Counted from the stretch's first letter, positions 8,484 through 17,620 are shown. The stretch is 43,671 bases of DNA from Clostridium sp. CAG:221 (GCA_000435835.1 FR883381.1:23585-67255), one strand, 5' to 3'. Numbers and translations are program-made. The notes: a model not told the origin generated them from the sequence alone.

Positions 8484-10061
8484 ATGAAGAGAAAAGAGAT
8501 TAAGGATGTTATTAAAAAATTTACATATAAAAATAAAAAGAGTTTATGTATATTTATGGTTTTAGCTGTTTTGGCTGGGGGAATTGTTATTGTTAAAATT
8601 AATTCTTATAAATCACAACAAACAATAGATTCTGAAAATTATGCTAGAACTGTTTTTGTTGAAAAGGGAGAAATAAATAGGTCAATAAATGTAAATGGTA
8701 AAATTGAAAGTGCAGAAGTATCAATGGTTTCAACATCATTAACGGAAAAAGTTAAGTCTGTTAATGTAAAAGTTGGAGACTATGTTAAAGCTGGAGATGT
8801 TATTTGCACTTTAGATGATGGTGATATAACAAAAGAAATTGAAAAGAAAAAAGCTGAAATAGCTGAAAATAAAAAAGAATTAGAAGCTAATTATAATAAG
8901 TTATCTAATCAGTTAACAGAAGCAAGAAATGTTAAAGTATCTTCAGTATCAGCACAAGATAATGTAGTATCAAATTTAAAAAGTAACTATGAAAACACAG
9001 AAAATGATTTAAATAATTATGATGGAACTTATAAAAAGATCCAAAATACATATAACACAATGTTAAGTGCCATAGAAAGTAAGGTAAATAATTATAATGA
9101 AGCTGAGAATATTAAAAATTCTGCTTATAATGCTTGGATAGCTAGTGGAGGAAATACTTCTTCTAATGAATATTCAATTTACAAAGAGGCAGAAGAAAAT
9201 TTAAATAATAAGAAAGCTGAATTAGAGCAAGCAAAGGAACTTTATAGTTATCAAGAAATACAGGAAAGCTATAATGAAGCACTTACAACATTAAATGAAA
9301 AAATAAGCAATAAAAATTCAGCTAAGGAGCAATATGAAGCAGCAGTAGCAAATCGTTTAAGTGTGATTAATAGTGCTGATGGAGAAATATCTAATCTTGA
9401 ATCATCAGTTAATGATGCATATAAACAACTACAAAAAGCTGATGATAATGAAGAATTAAAAAATTTAGAAGAAAGATTATCAAAAACTGTATTAAAGGCT
9501 GAAACAGATGGGAAGGTAACTGAACTAAAAGTAAAGGTAGGGGCAGTACCAGAGGGACAAGTTGCTACAATTCAATCTGATAATAAGCTTATTATAAGTG
9601 TTATTATTCCAGAGTATGAAATTAAAAATGCAAAAGTAGGTATGAATGCATTGATTACTACTAATTCTAGTGATAAAAAGATTTCAGGAAAGCTTACAAG
9701 AATATCTCCTACAGCTAATGCTGGAGAAACAAGTGGTTTTTCAGCAGATATATCTATAGATGATGCTAAAGATTTATATATTGGAACAAATGCTAAAGCA
9801 GAGATAATAGTTTCAGAAAAGAAAAATGTTCTTATGGTTCCTAAAGATGCAGTTAAAGAGGTAGGGGGAAAATATTTCTTAATGGTAAAAGGAAAAGATA
9901 ATCAATTTATTGAAACAGAAGTAACTCTTGGAGAAGAAAATGATTATTATGTTGAAGTAAGTGGAAGTGGCATAAAAGAAGGTAGTGAAATACTTGCTGA
10001 TCTTACAAATTATAATGAAACAACAGAAGGTGTTGAGAATGAAAGTAAAGGTGAAGCATAA
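8484..10061 (+). CDS. Efflux periplasmic-adaptor-type (HlyD/MacA-like) subunit
   Basis: A 525-residue membrane-fusion-type protein. One N-terminal membrane helix is followed by a half lipoyl domain (VNVKVGDYVKAGDVICTLDD), a long coiled coil (about residues 110-330), the second lipoyl half (LKAETDGKVTELKVKVGAVP) and beta-barrel and membrane-proximal domains. It links to the ATPase and permease encoded next and guides substrate outward. AAAGGA precedes the ATG at 8484; an in-frame ATG at 8472 touches that site and is less likely. The stop overlaps the next start by one base (TAATG), so the genes are coupled. Confidence 0.88.
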   Translation: MKRKEIKDVIKKFTYKNKKSLCIFMVLAVLAGGIVIVKINSYKSQQTIDSENYARTVFVEKGEINRSINVNGKIESAEVSMVSTSLTEKVKSVNVKVGDYVKAGDVICTLDDGDITKEIEKKKAEIAENKKELEANYNKLSNQLTEARNVKVSSVSAQDNVVSNLKSNYENTENDLNNYDGTYKKIQNTYNTMLSAIESKVNNYNEAENIKNSAYNAWIASGGNTSSNEYSIYKEAEENLNNKKAELEQAKELYSYQEIQESYNEALTTLNEKISNKNSAKEQYEAAVANRLSVINSADGEISNLESSVNDAYKQLQKADDNEELKNLEERLSKTVLKAETDGKVTELKVKVGAVPEGQVATIQSDNKLIISVIIPEYEIKNAKVGMNALITTNSSDKKISGKLTRISPTANAGETSGFSADISIDDAKDLYIGTNAKAEIIVSEKKNVLMVPKDAVKEVGGKYFLMVKGKDNQFIETEVTLGEENDYYVEVSGSGIKEGSEILADLTNYNETTEGVENESKGEA

Positions 10062-10771
10062 TGATAGATAAAGTCAAACCACTAATAGAAATGAAAGAAA
10101 TAATTAAGGCATATAATATTGGATTAGAAAGTGAAATAGAAATACTACATGGTATAGATTTGAAAATTTATGAAGGAGAATTTGTGGCCATTGTAGGTGA
10201 ATCAGGTTCAGGTAAATCTACATTAATGAATATTATAGGGGTTTTAGATAAACAAACTAAAGGTGAATATTATTTAGATGGTATAGATATAAAAAATGCC
10301 AATGAAGCAGAAATGAATGTTATTAGAAATAAAAAAATTGGTTTTGTTTTTCAAAATTTTAATTTGATAGGAAGAACATCTGCTCTTAAAAATGTGGAAT
10401 TACCTATGCTTTATGCAGGTGTACCCGCAGAACAGCGTACAAAAAGAGCTAAGGAGCTTTTAAGTAAAGTTGGAATGGAATCTAGAATGAATCATATGCC
10501 TAATGAGCTTTCAGGAGGACAAAAGCAAAGAGTTGCCATTGCTAGAAGTTTAGTTAATAATCCTTCAATAATCCTTGCTGATGAACCAACAGGAGCACTT
10601 GATAGTGAAACTAGTGCTATGGTAATGGATATATTTAATGATTTAAATAAAAATCAAGGAAAAACAATTATTCTTATAACTCACAGTAAAGAAATAGCAG
10701 AGCAATGTCCTAGAATTGTAACCATAAAAGATGGAAAAATTATAAATGATAGCAAAGAGGTGGTGAGTTAA
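10061..10771 (+). CDS. ABC transporter ATPase, MacB/LolD type
   Basis: This 236-residue ATPase has all canonical motifs: Walker A GESGSGKST, Q-loop VFQNFNL, signature LSGGQKQR, Walker B ILADEPTGALD and H-loop ITHS. The PTGALDS sequence is typical of the LolD/MacB/FtsE branch, whose members power mechanotransmission rather than a classical channel. It is coupled by one-base overlaps to the adaptor upstream and the permease downstream, forming a three-part system like B. subtilis YknXYZ. Confidence 0.93.
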   Translation: MIDKVKPLIEMKEIIKAYNIGLESEIEILHGIDLKIYEGEFVAIVGESGSGKSTLMNIIGVLDKQTKGEYYLDGIDIKNANEAEMNVIRNKKIGFVFQNFNLIGRTSALKNVELPMLYAGVPAEQRTKRAKELLSKVGMESRMNHMPNELSGGQKQRVAIARSLVNNPSIILADEPTGALDSETSAMVMDIFNDLNKNQGKTIILITHSKEIAEQCPRIVTIKDGKIINDSKEVVS

Positions 10772-12057
10772 TGGGATTAATGGAAAATGTAAGGCTAGCT
10801 ATCAGCAGTTTAAAAGCAAATAAGCTTAGAGCGTTACTTACAATGTTAGGTATTATAATAGGTATTGCCTCTGTAATTACCATTGTTACCATAGGAGATT
10901 CACTGGCTGCATCAATAAATAGTGAAATGTCAGGTTTTGGTGCTAGAAATATTAATATGTACTTAGAACAAAAAAATTTAATTACATATAATGAAAATGG
11001 AGAAGAAATTTATTCTGAATATGAAGCGCCTACAGAAAAGGATTTTGTTACAGATGAAATAATAAGTGATTATAAAAAAACTTTTGCTGATGATTTATTA
11101 GCAGTATCTATTTCAGAAAATGCTGGTAGTAGTACCCTTTTAAAGGGAAGAATTAAAGTTGATATAGATATAGAGGCTGTAAATTCAGATTATTTTAAAG
11201 GAGAAAATATTGAAATAATCACTGGAAGAGCATTAACAGAAAAGGATAATGATGAATTAAGAGCTGTTACTGTAGTAAGTGATAATTTTGTTGATAAATA
11301 TTTTAAAGGACAATATACATATGATGAAGTTTTAGGTAAATCTTTTGAAACAGTTATAGGAAATAATACAGTAAAACTATATATATGTGGTGTATATAAA
11401 TATAACAAAAATGATGGAGAAAGTATGTATTCATCAGATGGAAAAGTAAGTACAAAAATATTTATACCTATGTCTATTTATAAAAAAATTAATAATAAAA
11501 GTAATGGGTATGAATATTTTACTATCATACCTAAAGAAAATGTAGATTTAAATGAGTTTTTAAATAATACAAACAGTTATTTTTCTGAAGCTTATAAATC
11601 AAATGAAAAGTTTGAACCAGCTGGCTATAGTATGGAGTCAATGATGGAATCTACAAATAAGATGATTAATAGTATTAAACTAGCAATAAGTGCTGTAGCA
11701 GCAATATCACTTTTAGTAGGTGGTATTGGTGTAATGAATATAATGATGGTTTCAATTACAGAAAGAACAAAAGAAATAGGTATTCGTAAAGCATTAGGAG
11801 CAGGAAAAAGAGTTATACTTATACAATTTATTGTGGAAGCAGTAATTATATGTATAATAGGAGGTATAATAGGTGTTATCATAGGAAATGGTCTTGGAGC
11901 AATAGGTGCAAAAATAATGGGATACAGTGTTAAAGTTAATATTTATGCAATTCTATATTCAGTTGCTTTCTGTATGGCCATAGGGATATTCTTTGGATAT
12001 TATCCAGCTAGTAAAGCAGCAAAGATGAATCCTATTGATGCATTAAGATACGAGTAA
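10771..12057 (+). CDS. ABC transporter permease, MacB/FtsX family
   Basis: A 428-residue protein with the MacB layout. A first helix (LTMLGIIIGIASVITIVTIG, about residues 24-43) is followed by a large extracytoplasmic domain (about 50-290) and three C-terminal helices. The conserved TERTKEIGIRKALGAGKR loop and the ending YPASKAAKMNPIDALRYE are hallmarks of the FtsX domain. It works with the ATPase and adaptor encoded just upstream. Likely roles are export of, or protection from, a peptide antimicrobial; the substrate is unknown. Confidence 0.92.
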   Translation: MGLMENVRLAISSLKANKLRALLTMLGIIIGIASVITIVTIGDSLAASINSEMSGFGARNINMYLEQKNLITYNENGEEIYSEYEAPTEKDFVTDEIISDYKKTFADDLLAVSISENAGSSTLLKGRIKVDIDIEAVNSDYFKGENIEIITGRALTEKDNDELRAVTVVSDNFVDKYFKGQYTYDEVLGKSFETVIGNNTVKLYICGVYKYNKNDGESMYSSDGKVSTKIFIPMSIYKKINNKSNGYEYFTIIPKENVDLNEFLNNTNSYFSEAYKSNEKFEPAGYSMESMMESTNKMINSIKLAISAVAAISLLVGGIGVMNIMMVSITERTKEIGIRKALGAGKRVILIQFIVEAVIICIIGGIIGVIIGNGLGAIGAKIMGYSVKVNIYAILYSVAFCMAIGIFFGYYPASKAAKMNPIDALRYE

Positions 12058-12076
12058 AGAGGAGTAAATTAATTAT

Positions 12077-12775
12077 ATGACAAAAAATATATTAATTGCA
12101 GAAGATGATGAAGATATAGTTGGTTTATTAAGATTATATTTAGAAAAGGATGGATATAAAGTTATATCTGTAGATAATGGAGAAGATGCTTTTAAAATAG
12201 TAAAAAATAGTCAAATATCTTTAGCATTATTAGATATTATGATGCCTAAGATGAATGGTTATGAACTTACTAAAAAAATTAGAGAGATAACAAATATCCC
12301 CATTATAATTTTATCAGCTAAAACTCTTGATAGTGAAAAGATACTAGGTCTTGACTTAGGTGCTGATGATTATCTTACAAAGCCTTTTAATCCATTGGAA
12401 GTAGTAGCTAGAGTAAAGTCACTTTTAAGAAGGTGTTATGAATTTAAGTTAGATAATGTAGAAGAATCTAAGAAAATATTAAAAGTTGGTGAATTAGTAT
12501 TAAATGAAGAAACAGTATCTTTAACTAAGAATGGGGAAGAAATTCAACTAACTCCAACTGAATTTAAGATATTAGCTCTTTTAATGAGTAATCCAGGAAG
12601 AGTATATACAAAGGTGCAAATTTATGAAAATATTAATGGAGAATATTTCAAAAATGATGATGGTGCATTAATGGTGCATATTTATAGAATTAGAGAAAAA
12701 ATAGAAGATGATTCAAAGAACCCAATGTATTTAAAAACAGTAAGGGGGCTTGGTTATAAAATTGAAAAAATCTAA
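12077..12775 (+). CDS. OmpR-family response regulator
   Basis: A 232-residue protein with a receiver domain and a winged-helix DNA-binding domain. The acidic pocket is EDDED (residues 9-13), the phospho-acceptor is Asp53 (LLDIMMP), the switch Ser is in IIILSAK and the conserved Lys in YLTKPF. The C-terminal domain has the usual LTPTEFKILALLM and TVRGLGYKIE segments. Shine-Dalgarno AGAGGAG lies upstream. It sits 19 bases after the permease gene and overlaps the kinase gene, so the operon encodes transporter and two-component system together. The tandem repeats at 8392 are the likely target. Confidence 0.93.
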   Translation: MTKNILIAEDDEDIVGLLRLYLEKDGYKVISVDNGEDAFKIVKNSQISLALLDIMMPKMNGYELTKKIREITNIPIIILSAKTLDSEKILGLDLGADDYLTKPFNPLEVVARVKSLLRRCYEFKLDNVEESKKILKVGELVLNEETVSLTKNGEEIQLTPTEFKILALLMSNPGRVYTKVQIYENINGEYFKNDDGALMVHIYRIREKIEDDSKNPMYLKTVRGLGYKIEKI

Positions 12776-14399
12776 AAAGGCAAATAGAAGGGGAAGTATA
12801 TTTTCCCTTCTAATTAATAATTACATATTATTCACAGTAATTATTATAATTTCAGCTATATTAATAAACAATGTTAGCAATTATTTAATATTTGGTGATT
12901 ATGATGCTATTTTAGGATTAACTAAGAAATATCAAAATTACTTGAAGGAAGAAAAATTTAATAAATTAAATCTAAAAGAGATAACAGGTGAAGATGGTAC
13001 TATAGAAATATTAGATGAAAATTATAATTTAATTTATTCTTTAGGAAAGGATATTAATAAGGAAAAATATAATGAAGATGAGATAAATGCTATACCAAAC
13101 TATAGAAAGGATGATACATATTTAAATATATATGATTATTATAGTGAAAATGGGGAAAGTTATAAGCTAATTATTGCTGAATCATATTATTCAGAAGGTG
13201 TTATAAGCAATTCATTAAAATCTACTAGTAAATGGTTTAAAGTATTAGATAAAAATTTGAATGTTATATTAGAAAGTGATAATGCGCCAGCAAAAAAAAA
13301 TTATACTAAAAAAGAAATTATTTATATGAGAGGTTATTATAATAATGGACTATTTATTGAAAAGTATCAATATATTAATAATGACGGCATAAAAAGAACA
13401 GCTATTATTAAATCAAGAGAGTTGTACACAAATAGTTTCTTTAAAAAAATGAATATATTAACTAAGATAGATTTTGTTGTGTTTGGAATAGCTTATATAA
13501 TTTTAGTGGTGATATTTGTATTTGTTCTTAGAAGTAAGTTTTATGAGCCATTAGAAAAGCTTAATAAAGCAATGGAACTTTTAACAGAAGGAAAAAGAAA
13601 AAAACCTGTAGATTATAGTGGACCTCGTGAATTTGTAGATATATGTGATAGATTTAATATTATGGTAAGTAAGCTTGAAGATAGTGAAAATCAACGTAAG
13701 AAGTTGATGAATGATAAAGAACGTATGATGGCAGATATATCACATGATTTAAAGACACCTATAACAAGTATTCAAGGATACGCTAAAGCTCTTTCAGATG
13801 GAATAATTGTTGATGAAGATAAGGATAAGTATATAAAGATTATTTATGAAAAATCAAAGAAGCTTACAGAGCTTATTAATATTTTTCATGAATACAGTAA
13901 ACTAGAGCATCCAGACTTTAATCTTATTTTTGAAAAAGTTGATTTAAGTGAATATTTAAGAGCATATATTGCTTTAAAATATGAAGATATAGTTGAAAGT
14001 GGCTTTAATATAGAAGTGGATATTCCAGAAGAGGAAATGGAAATAAAAATTGATAAGGTTCAGTTACAAAGGGTATTTGATAATATCTTAGGCAATAGCA
14101 TTAAACATAATGAAAAAGGTACTAATATATATGTATCATTGAAAGAAAAAAATGATATTTATGAAATAATAATTGCTGATGATGGAAAGGGAATTTCAAA
14201 AGATATAGCAAATAATATATTTGAAGCATTTACAGTAGGTGATGAATCAAGAAATAGCAAACAGGGATCAGGTCTTGGTCTTGCTATAGCTAAAACAATA
14301 GTTGATCTTCATGGAGGAACCATAGAGCTTGAACCAGAATCTCTTAAGAAATTTAGTACACAATTTAAAATAATTTTAAAGAAAAATCCTAAACTATAG
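12762..14399 (+). CDS. Sensor histidine kinase partner of the OmpR-family regulator
   Basis: About 545 residues. Two membrane helices (about residues 15-38 and 235-255) flank an extracytoplasmic sensor of about 190 residues. Then come a HAMP linker, the phospho-acceptor helix (ADISHDLKTPITSIQGYAKA, His near 328), the N box (NILGNSIKHNEKG), and ATP-lid glycines (ADDGKGIS, GSGLGLAIAKTI). No ATG is available before the first helix. TTG at 12762 lies 13 bases after AAGGGGG, whereas the TTG at 12750 is too close. The start overlaps the regulator gene. The large outer domain suggests direct sensing of an extracellular ligand. Confidence 0.9.
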   Translation: MKKSKKANRRGSIFSLLINNYILFTVIIIISAILINNVSNYLIFGDYDAILGLTKKYQNYLKEEKFNKLNLKEITGEDGTIEILDENYNLIYSLGKDINKEKYNEDEINAIPNYRKDDTYLNIYDYYSENGESYKLIIAESYYSEGVISNSLKSTSKWFKVLDKNLNVILESDNAPAKKNYTKKEIIYMRGYYNNGLFIEKYQYINNDGIKRTAIIKSRELYTNSFFKKMNILTKIDFVVFGIAYIILVVIFVFVLRSKFYEPLEKLNKAMELLTEGKRKKPVDYSGPREFVDICDRFNIMVSKLEDSENQRKKLMNDKERMMADISHDLKTPITSIQGYAKALSDGIIVDEDKDKYIKIIYEKSKKLTELINIFHEYSKLEHPDFNLIFEKVDLSEYLRAYIALKYEDIVESGFNIEVDIPEEEMEIKIDKVQLQRVFDNILGNSIKHNEKGTNIYVSLKEKNDIYEIIIADDGKGISKDIANNIFEAFTVGDESRNSKQGSGLGLAIAKTIVDLHGGTIELEPESLKKFSTQFKIILKKNPKL

Positions 14400-14749
14400 A
14401 TTTCGTTTATATTCTTTACAGTATACTTTTTTAAACAATTAAGTTGAAAATATGAATTAAGAGAATAAAAATATATCCATACATTTTAACAAAAAAAACA
14501 ACAATATTACAAAAAGAGGAGCTTAAATAAATTTATGTTGTAATCTTAAGTAATAATGGAAGGAGGATTGTATGAGAATATGTTTAAGATTTCTATAGTA
14601 TTAATGGATGTATTTTAAGTTGAAACTGTTTTTAGATAATAAAAAATAATTAACTTTGCTTAAAAAATGCAAAAAAGTATTTATTTAGTATATAATTAAA
14701 ATATAAGTATGAAGATACTTATAAATATATCAACAAAAAGGGTGAATAT
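14400..14749 (+). other. 350-base gene-poor region before the surface-protein gene
   Basis: Mostly AT-rich. It holds an eight-codon open frame with a near-perfect Shine-Dalgarno (listed separately) and a TATAAT at 14691-14696, a likely -10 element for the surface-protein gene. ATTACAA (about 14508) and TTGTAAT (about 14538) could pair. No terminator is evident after the kinase gene. Confidence 0.5.
14572..14598 (+). CDS. Possible eight-residue leader peptide
   Basis: ATG at 14572 follows GGAAGGAGG (14558-14566), the strongest ribosome binding site in this stretch, but the frame closes after only eight codons (MRICLRFL). It could be a leader peptide acting on the downstream surface-protein gene, a remnant, or chance. 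No attenuator hairpin is obvious after it. Confidence 0.2.
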   Translation: MRICLRFL

Positions 14750-16240
14750 ATGAAAGGGGTAAAGAGAAGATTCGCAAATGTTAGAAACATAGCATTATTT
14801 ATAAGCATCTTTATGTTTATAAGCTTATTTTCTAATATTACAGTAAAAGCAGATGAGCTAGAAAATGGAGAAGTGAATCCAGTAGTTTCAGAGCAAGCAG
14901 AACTTCAAAGTAATGAAGAATTTGATACTGAAAATGAACTTCTTATTCCAGAAGAAACAACAGATTATGATGATGCCCAAAATGATGAAGTCACTAGTGC
15001 TGATTTAACTGGCAGTGGTGAAGAGTTAAGTGAAGAATCAAAAGAAGAACTTCCTACTGCAGAGGAAGCTAATAAACAAGAGGAGTTTTTTCAAGAAGAA
15101 ATTTTAGAAGAAGAAATTTTTGAAGATGAAAAAGAAGCTGAAGGAGCTATAACTGAAGAGGAAGAAGAAGTTATAGTGCCTGAAGAAACTGATAAAAAAC
15201 CAAGTGATGAACCTAGTGAAATTGAAGAACCTAAAGATGAAACTAATGAAAATGAAGAACCTAAGGAAGATGAAGAATGTAATGGACAAATGAAAATATC
15301 ATTATTGATTAATGGTGAAGAAGTAAACTATGAAGATAATGTTAGCTTAAATGAAGACGATGATATTGATTTAAGACTAAAATACAATACTATAGGTAAA
15401 ATAAAGGCAGGAGATACATTAGAGATTAAAATTCCTTCATTTATTAATGTAAAAGATATAGAATATGAAAAAATGGATTTTAGTGAAGAAAGTATTTCAG
15501 ATGATGGCACTGTAAAACTTATCTTTAATGAAAGAATTTTAGATGTAGGACAAATATACATTGGAGAAATAACCATAAGTGGTACTATAGCACATACAGA
15601 AGAAAGTGTTACTGAAGGCACAGAAGTACTTGTAAATGGAGCAGCTATAATTGGTGCAAGCATTACAGCTATTCCAAAAGTTAATACAGAACCAAATCCA
15701 GAAGAACCTGCAGAGGAGGTTTATATGGGTTCTGTAGTATTAACAAATGTTGAAAGAGGTAATAATGAAAAGGTTCTAGATGGATCTAAGTTCATTTTAC
15801 TTGATGAAAATTTAGACAAGGTAGGGGATATTTACACCACCAATGAACAAGGGCAAATTACTGTTGATAATTTGATTGAAGGGGATTATTACTTTGTAGA
15901 AATAGCACCTAAAGCAGGATATGCTTTGGATATGATTCCAGTTAAATTTACTATCTCCAAAGATAATGAGGGACCTGTTTTGGTATTTAAGGAAAATTCA
16001 CTTATACCAAAATTAAATTTTCCAAATGGAAATGGCAATGTCAGCAGTGGAAGCACTATAAACAAATTAAGCGGACTTTCAATGGCTAGTAAGTTAAGTA
16101 CTAACACCAGCACAAATTATAGAAGAACTCTTCCTAATACAGGAGGAAATTCAAAGGCTGTGGAACTAGTAGTGGCACTTGCAGCTATTTTAATAGGCTT
16201 TATATTTGTCAGAAAAAACAAGAAGAATAATGTAACTTAA
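14750..16240 (+). CDS. LPXTG-anchored acidic surface protein with a SpaA/Cna-B-like domain
   Basis: This 496-residue protein has a signal peptide (helix ending near SNITVKA, residue 33), then a very acidic Glu-rich low-complexity stretch to about residue 175. A beta-rich adhesin-like domain follows (about 180-305), then a Cna-B/SpaA-like prealbumin fold (VVLTNVERGNNEKVLDGSKF through KAGYALDMIPVKF). The end is a standard sorting signal: LPNTGG, a hydrophobic helix and RKNKKNN. Sortase would link it to the peptidoglycan. No sortase gene is in the window. The acidic repeats show strong A/G strand bias. Adhesion or a minor pilin-like role is inferred. Confidence 0.85.
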   Translation: MKGVKRRFANVRNIALFISIFMFISLFSNITVKADELENGEVNPVVSEQAELQSNEEFDTENELLIPEETTDYDDAQNDEVTSADLTGSGEELSEESKEELPTAEEANKQEEFFQEEILEEEIFEDEKEAEGAITEEEEEVIVPEETDKKPSDEPSEIEEPKDETNENEEPKEDEECNGQMKISLLINGEEVNYEDNVSLNEDDDIDLRLKYNTIGKIKAGDTLEIKIPSFINVKDIEYEKMDFSEESISDDGTVKLIFNERILDVGQIYIGEITISGTIAHTEESVTEGTEVLVNGAAIIGASITAIPKVNTEPNPEEPAEEVYMGSVVLTNVERGNNEKVLDGSKFILLDENLDKVGDIYTTNEQGQITVDNLIEGDYYFVEIAPKAGYALDMIPVKFTISKDNEGPVLVFKENSLIPKLNFPNGNGNVSSGSTINKLSGLSMASKLSTNTSTNYRRTLPNTGGNSKAVELVVALAAILIGFIFVRKNKKNNVT

Positions 16241-16248
16241 GTTATTAA

Positions 16249-16286
16249 AAAAATGCGTGATTGAGCAAGTGCCAACACGCATTTTT
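16249..16286 (+). terminator. Terminator between convergent surface-protein and sigma genes
   Basis: AAAAATGCGTG (16249-16259) pairs with CACGCATTTTT (16276-16286) around a 16-base loop. The A-stretch on one side and T-stretch on the other allow termination in both directions. Confidence 0.8.
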
Positions 16287-16300
16287 CATATAAAAATATG

Positions 16301-16861
16301 TTATATAAAAAATTTTCTAAGCTTGGATAGTATTAAATCCAAGTTCTTTTTTCCCTCATATCGTGTAATTTCTTTTTCTAGGCAGTAAGGCCTAAGTTTT
16401 CCTTTGAATTTGCAAAAGATGAGATATAGTACTTCTAGTTCTTCTGATGATAAAGTAGATAGTGCTTCTTTTAGTGTTGAGTGAATAGAGTTTGAAATTA
16501 GTAGTTCTTCTAAATTTATATCATCTTCTAATAAATCAATGATGTCATAATCACCTACTACATTGATATTAAGACTGGATTCTAAATTAGCTTTGTGGTG
16601 ATTGCGAATAAGTAGGTTAAAGGTGTTTCTTATGGTATTCATAATATAAGCATCATATGTTATGCTGTCTTTATTTAAATCAATAGCATTTAAGGCTTTA
16701 AGTACTGAAAGATTGGCCTCTTGCCTGAGATCATTTTTATCAAATCCTTTTAAGTTTGTCTTTAAGCAATATTTATTTATAAGTGGCTCATATTTGTGCA
16801 GCACAGCTAGAGCTGCATTTTTATCGCCTTCTTTAAATTTTTTTACTATGGTTTTATCCAT
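16301..16861 (-). CDS. Small sigma-70-family factor (TcdR/UviA-sized)
   Basis: 186 residues from the ATG at 16861, which has AAGGGGGGA upstream on the minus strand; an earlier in-frame start at 16903 lacks one. The N-terminal half fits sigma region 2 (LINKYCLKTNLKGFDKNDLR, then AYIMNTIRNTFNLLIRNH). The C-terminal half, starting LSTLSSEELEVLYLIFCKFK, is where region 4 should be, but its helix-turn-helix is not clear. Size and layout resemble the clostridial TcdR/BotR/UviA group that drives toxin or bacteriocin genes. Targets may include nearby surface or secretion genes, but that is speculation. A palindrome resembling an SOS box covers its likely promoter. Confidence 0.7.
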   Translation of the reverse strand: MDKTIVKKFKEGDKNAALAVLHKYEPLINKYCLKTNLKGFDKNDLRQEANLSVLKALNAIDLNKDSITYDAYIMNTIRNTFNLLIRNHHKANLESSLNINVVGDYDIIDLLEDDINLEELLISNSIHSTLKEALSTLSSEELEVLYLIFCKFKGKLRPYCLEKEITRYEGKKNLDLILSKLRKFFI

Positions 16862-16897
16862 TTTCAAATCCCCCCTTAAAAAATAAAACACATAATA

Positions 16898-16915
16898 GAA
16901 CATATGTTTATTATA
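16898..16915 (-). promoter_or_regulatory. Likely promoter (-10) of the sigma gene with an SOS-box-like palindrome
   Basis: On the minus strand TATAAT occupies 16915-16910. GAACATATGTTT (16898-16909, plus strand) lies immediately downstream, where transcription would start. It is one base from the Gram-positive LexA site GAAC-N4-GTTC. Its position fits a repressor operator. Clostridial UviA sigma is known to be UV-inducible. Confidence 0.4.
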
Positions 16916-17098
16916 CTATATAAATATGCATATTTTTAGATAATGTAAAAAAATCTTATCGACAAATTATTTTAATAAAAATAAGAAGTATTATAGGAAT
17001 AAAATTATTACTTTTTTAATATAAACAAAGTAGATGAATGTAAAGCCGGCACATAAAAATTGAATTTTATTTATATTAATTATTTTGGAGGAATAGAT

Positions 17099-17329
17099 AT
17101 GAATGAGTATTTAGCACAAGCTATTTCCGAGGTTAATAATTTAAATGAAGGTGAAGAATTTTTAGTAAGAGATTTGTTCAAAGGGTATACTTGGAATAGG
17201 ATGACAGTTGGTACTAAACTTAGTCTTGATAAGTTGTTTTTAAATGAAGTAACTACAAATAAAGATTTAAGAATCAGTGTGCTTGGCAAGAATTCATTTC
17301 ATCAGCCAATTTTTAAAAAACTAAAGTAA
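17099..17329 (+). CDS. Small DUF1413-like protein
   Basis: 76 residues from the ATG at 17099, which has TTGGAGGA upstream; an earlier in-frame ATG at 17060 lacks one. The segment EEFLVRDLFKGYTWNR followed by LSLDKLFLNEV matches my recollection of the small DUF1413 family, whose function is unknown. No signal peptide or membrane segment is seen. It is monocistronic, divergent from the sigma gene and closed by a strong terminator. Confidence 0.6.
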   Translation: MNEYLAQAISEVNNLNEGEEFLVRDLFKGYTWNRMTVGTKLSLDKLFLNEVTTNKDLRISVLGKNSFHQPIFKKLK

Positions 17330-17350
17330 AGAATATAATCATTTAATTAG

Positions 17351-17399
17351 AAAGCTGATTATATAGAAGGTTAGGTTTCTATGTAATCAGCTTTTTAAG
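17351..17399 (+). terminator. Terminator after the DUF1413-like gene
   Basis: A long stem (17351-17368 with 17377-17394; AAGCTGATTA against TAATCAGCTT, one G-T pair) is followed by a T-run. Confidence 0.9.
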
Positions 17400-17553
17400 T
17401 TTAATGACACTAAATAAAACAAAAAATAAAAAGGAAAATGAATTTAAAAACACGAAGGTTTTAAATTAAAAGGGTATTATAAGTATTTGCATCTATATGA
17501 AAAATATTCAAATTAAGCAATGAAATTTTGAATTTTTACAGTTTATATTTTAA

Positions 17554-17620
17554 ATAAAATTATAGAAGCCATTGAACAAATACAATATAAGTTCAATGGC
17601 TTCTAAAGGTTATAATTTAA
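17554..17620. repeat. Orphan long hairpin, possible small RNA or remnant
   Basis: TAGAAGCCATTGAAC (17563-17577) pairs perfectly with GTTCAATGGCTTCTA (17591-17605) around a 13-base loop. Outer flanks AAATTATA and TATAATTT can extend the stem past a small bulge. There is no adjacent gene end and no clean T-run, so it is not an ordinary terminator. Confidence 0.6.

Noticed and set aside
14750..16240. Type VII secreted effector
   Set aside because: It has a signal peptide and an LPNTGG sorting signal, so it is a Sec/sortase substrate rather than type VII cargo.
16862..16903. Upstream ATG at 16903 for the sigma gene
   Set aside because: It lies at the predicted transcription start and lacks a ribosome binding site, while AAGGGGGGA directly precedes the ATG at 16861.
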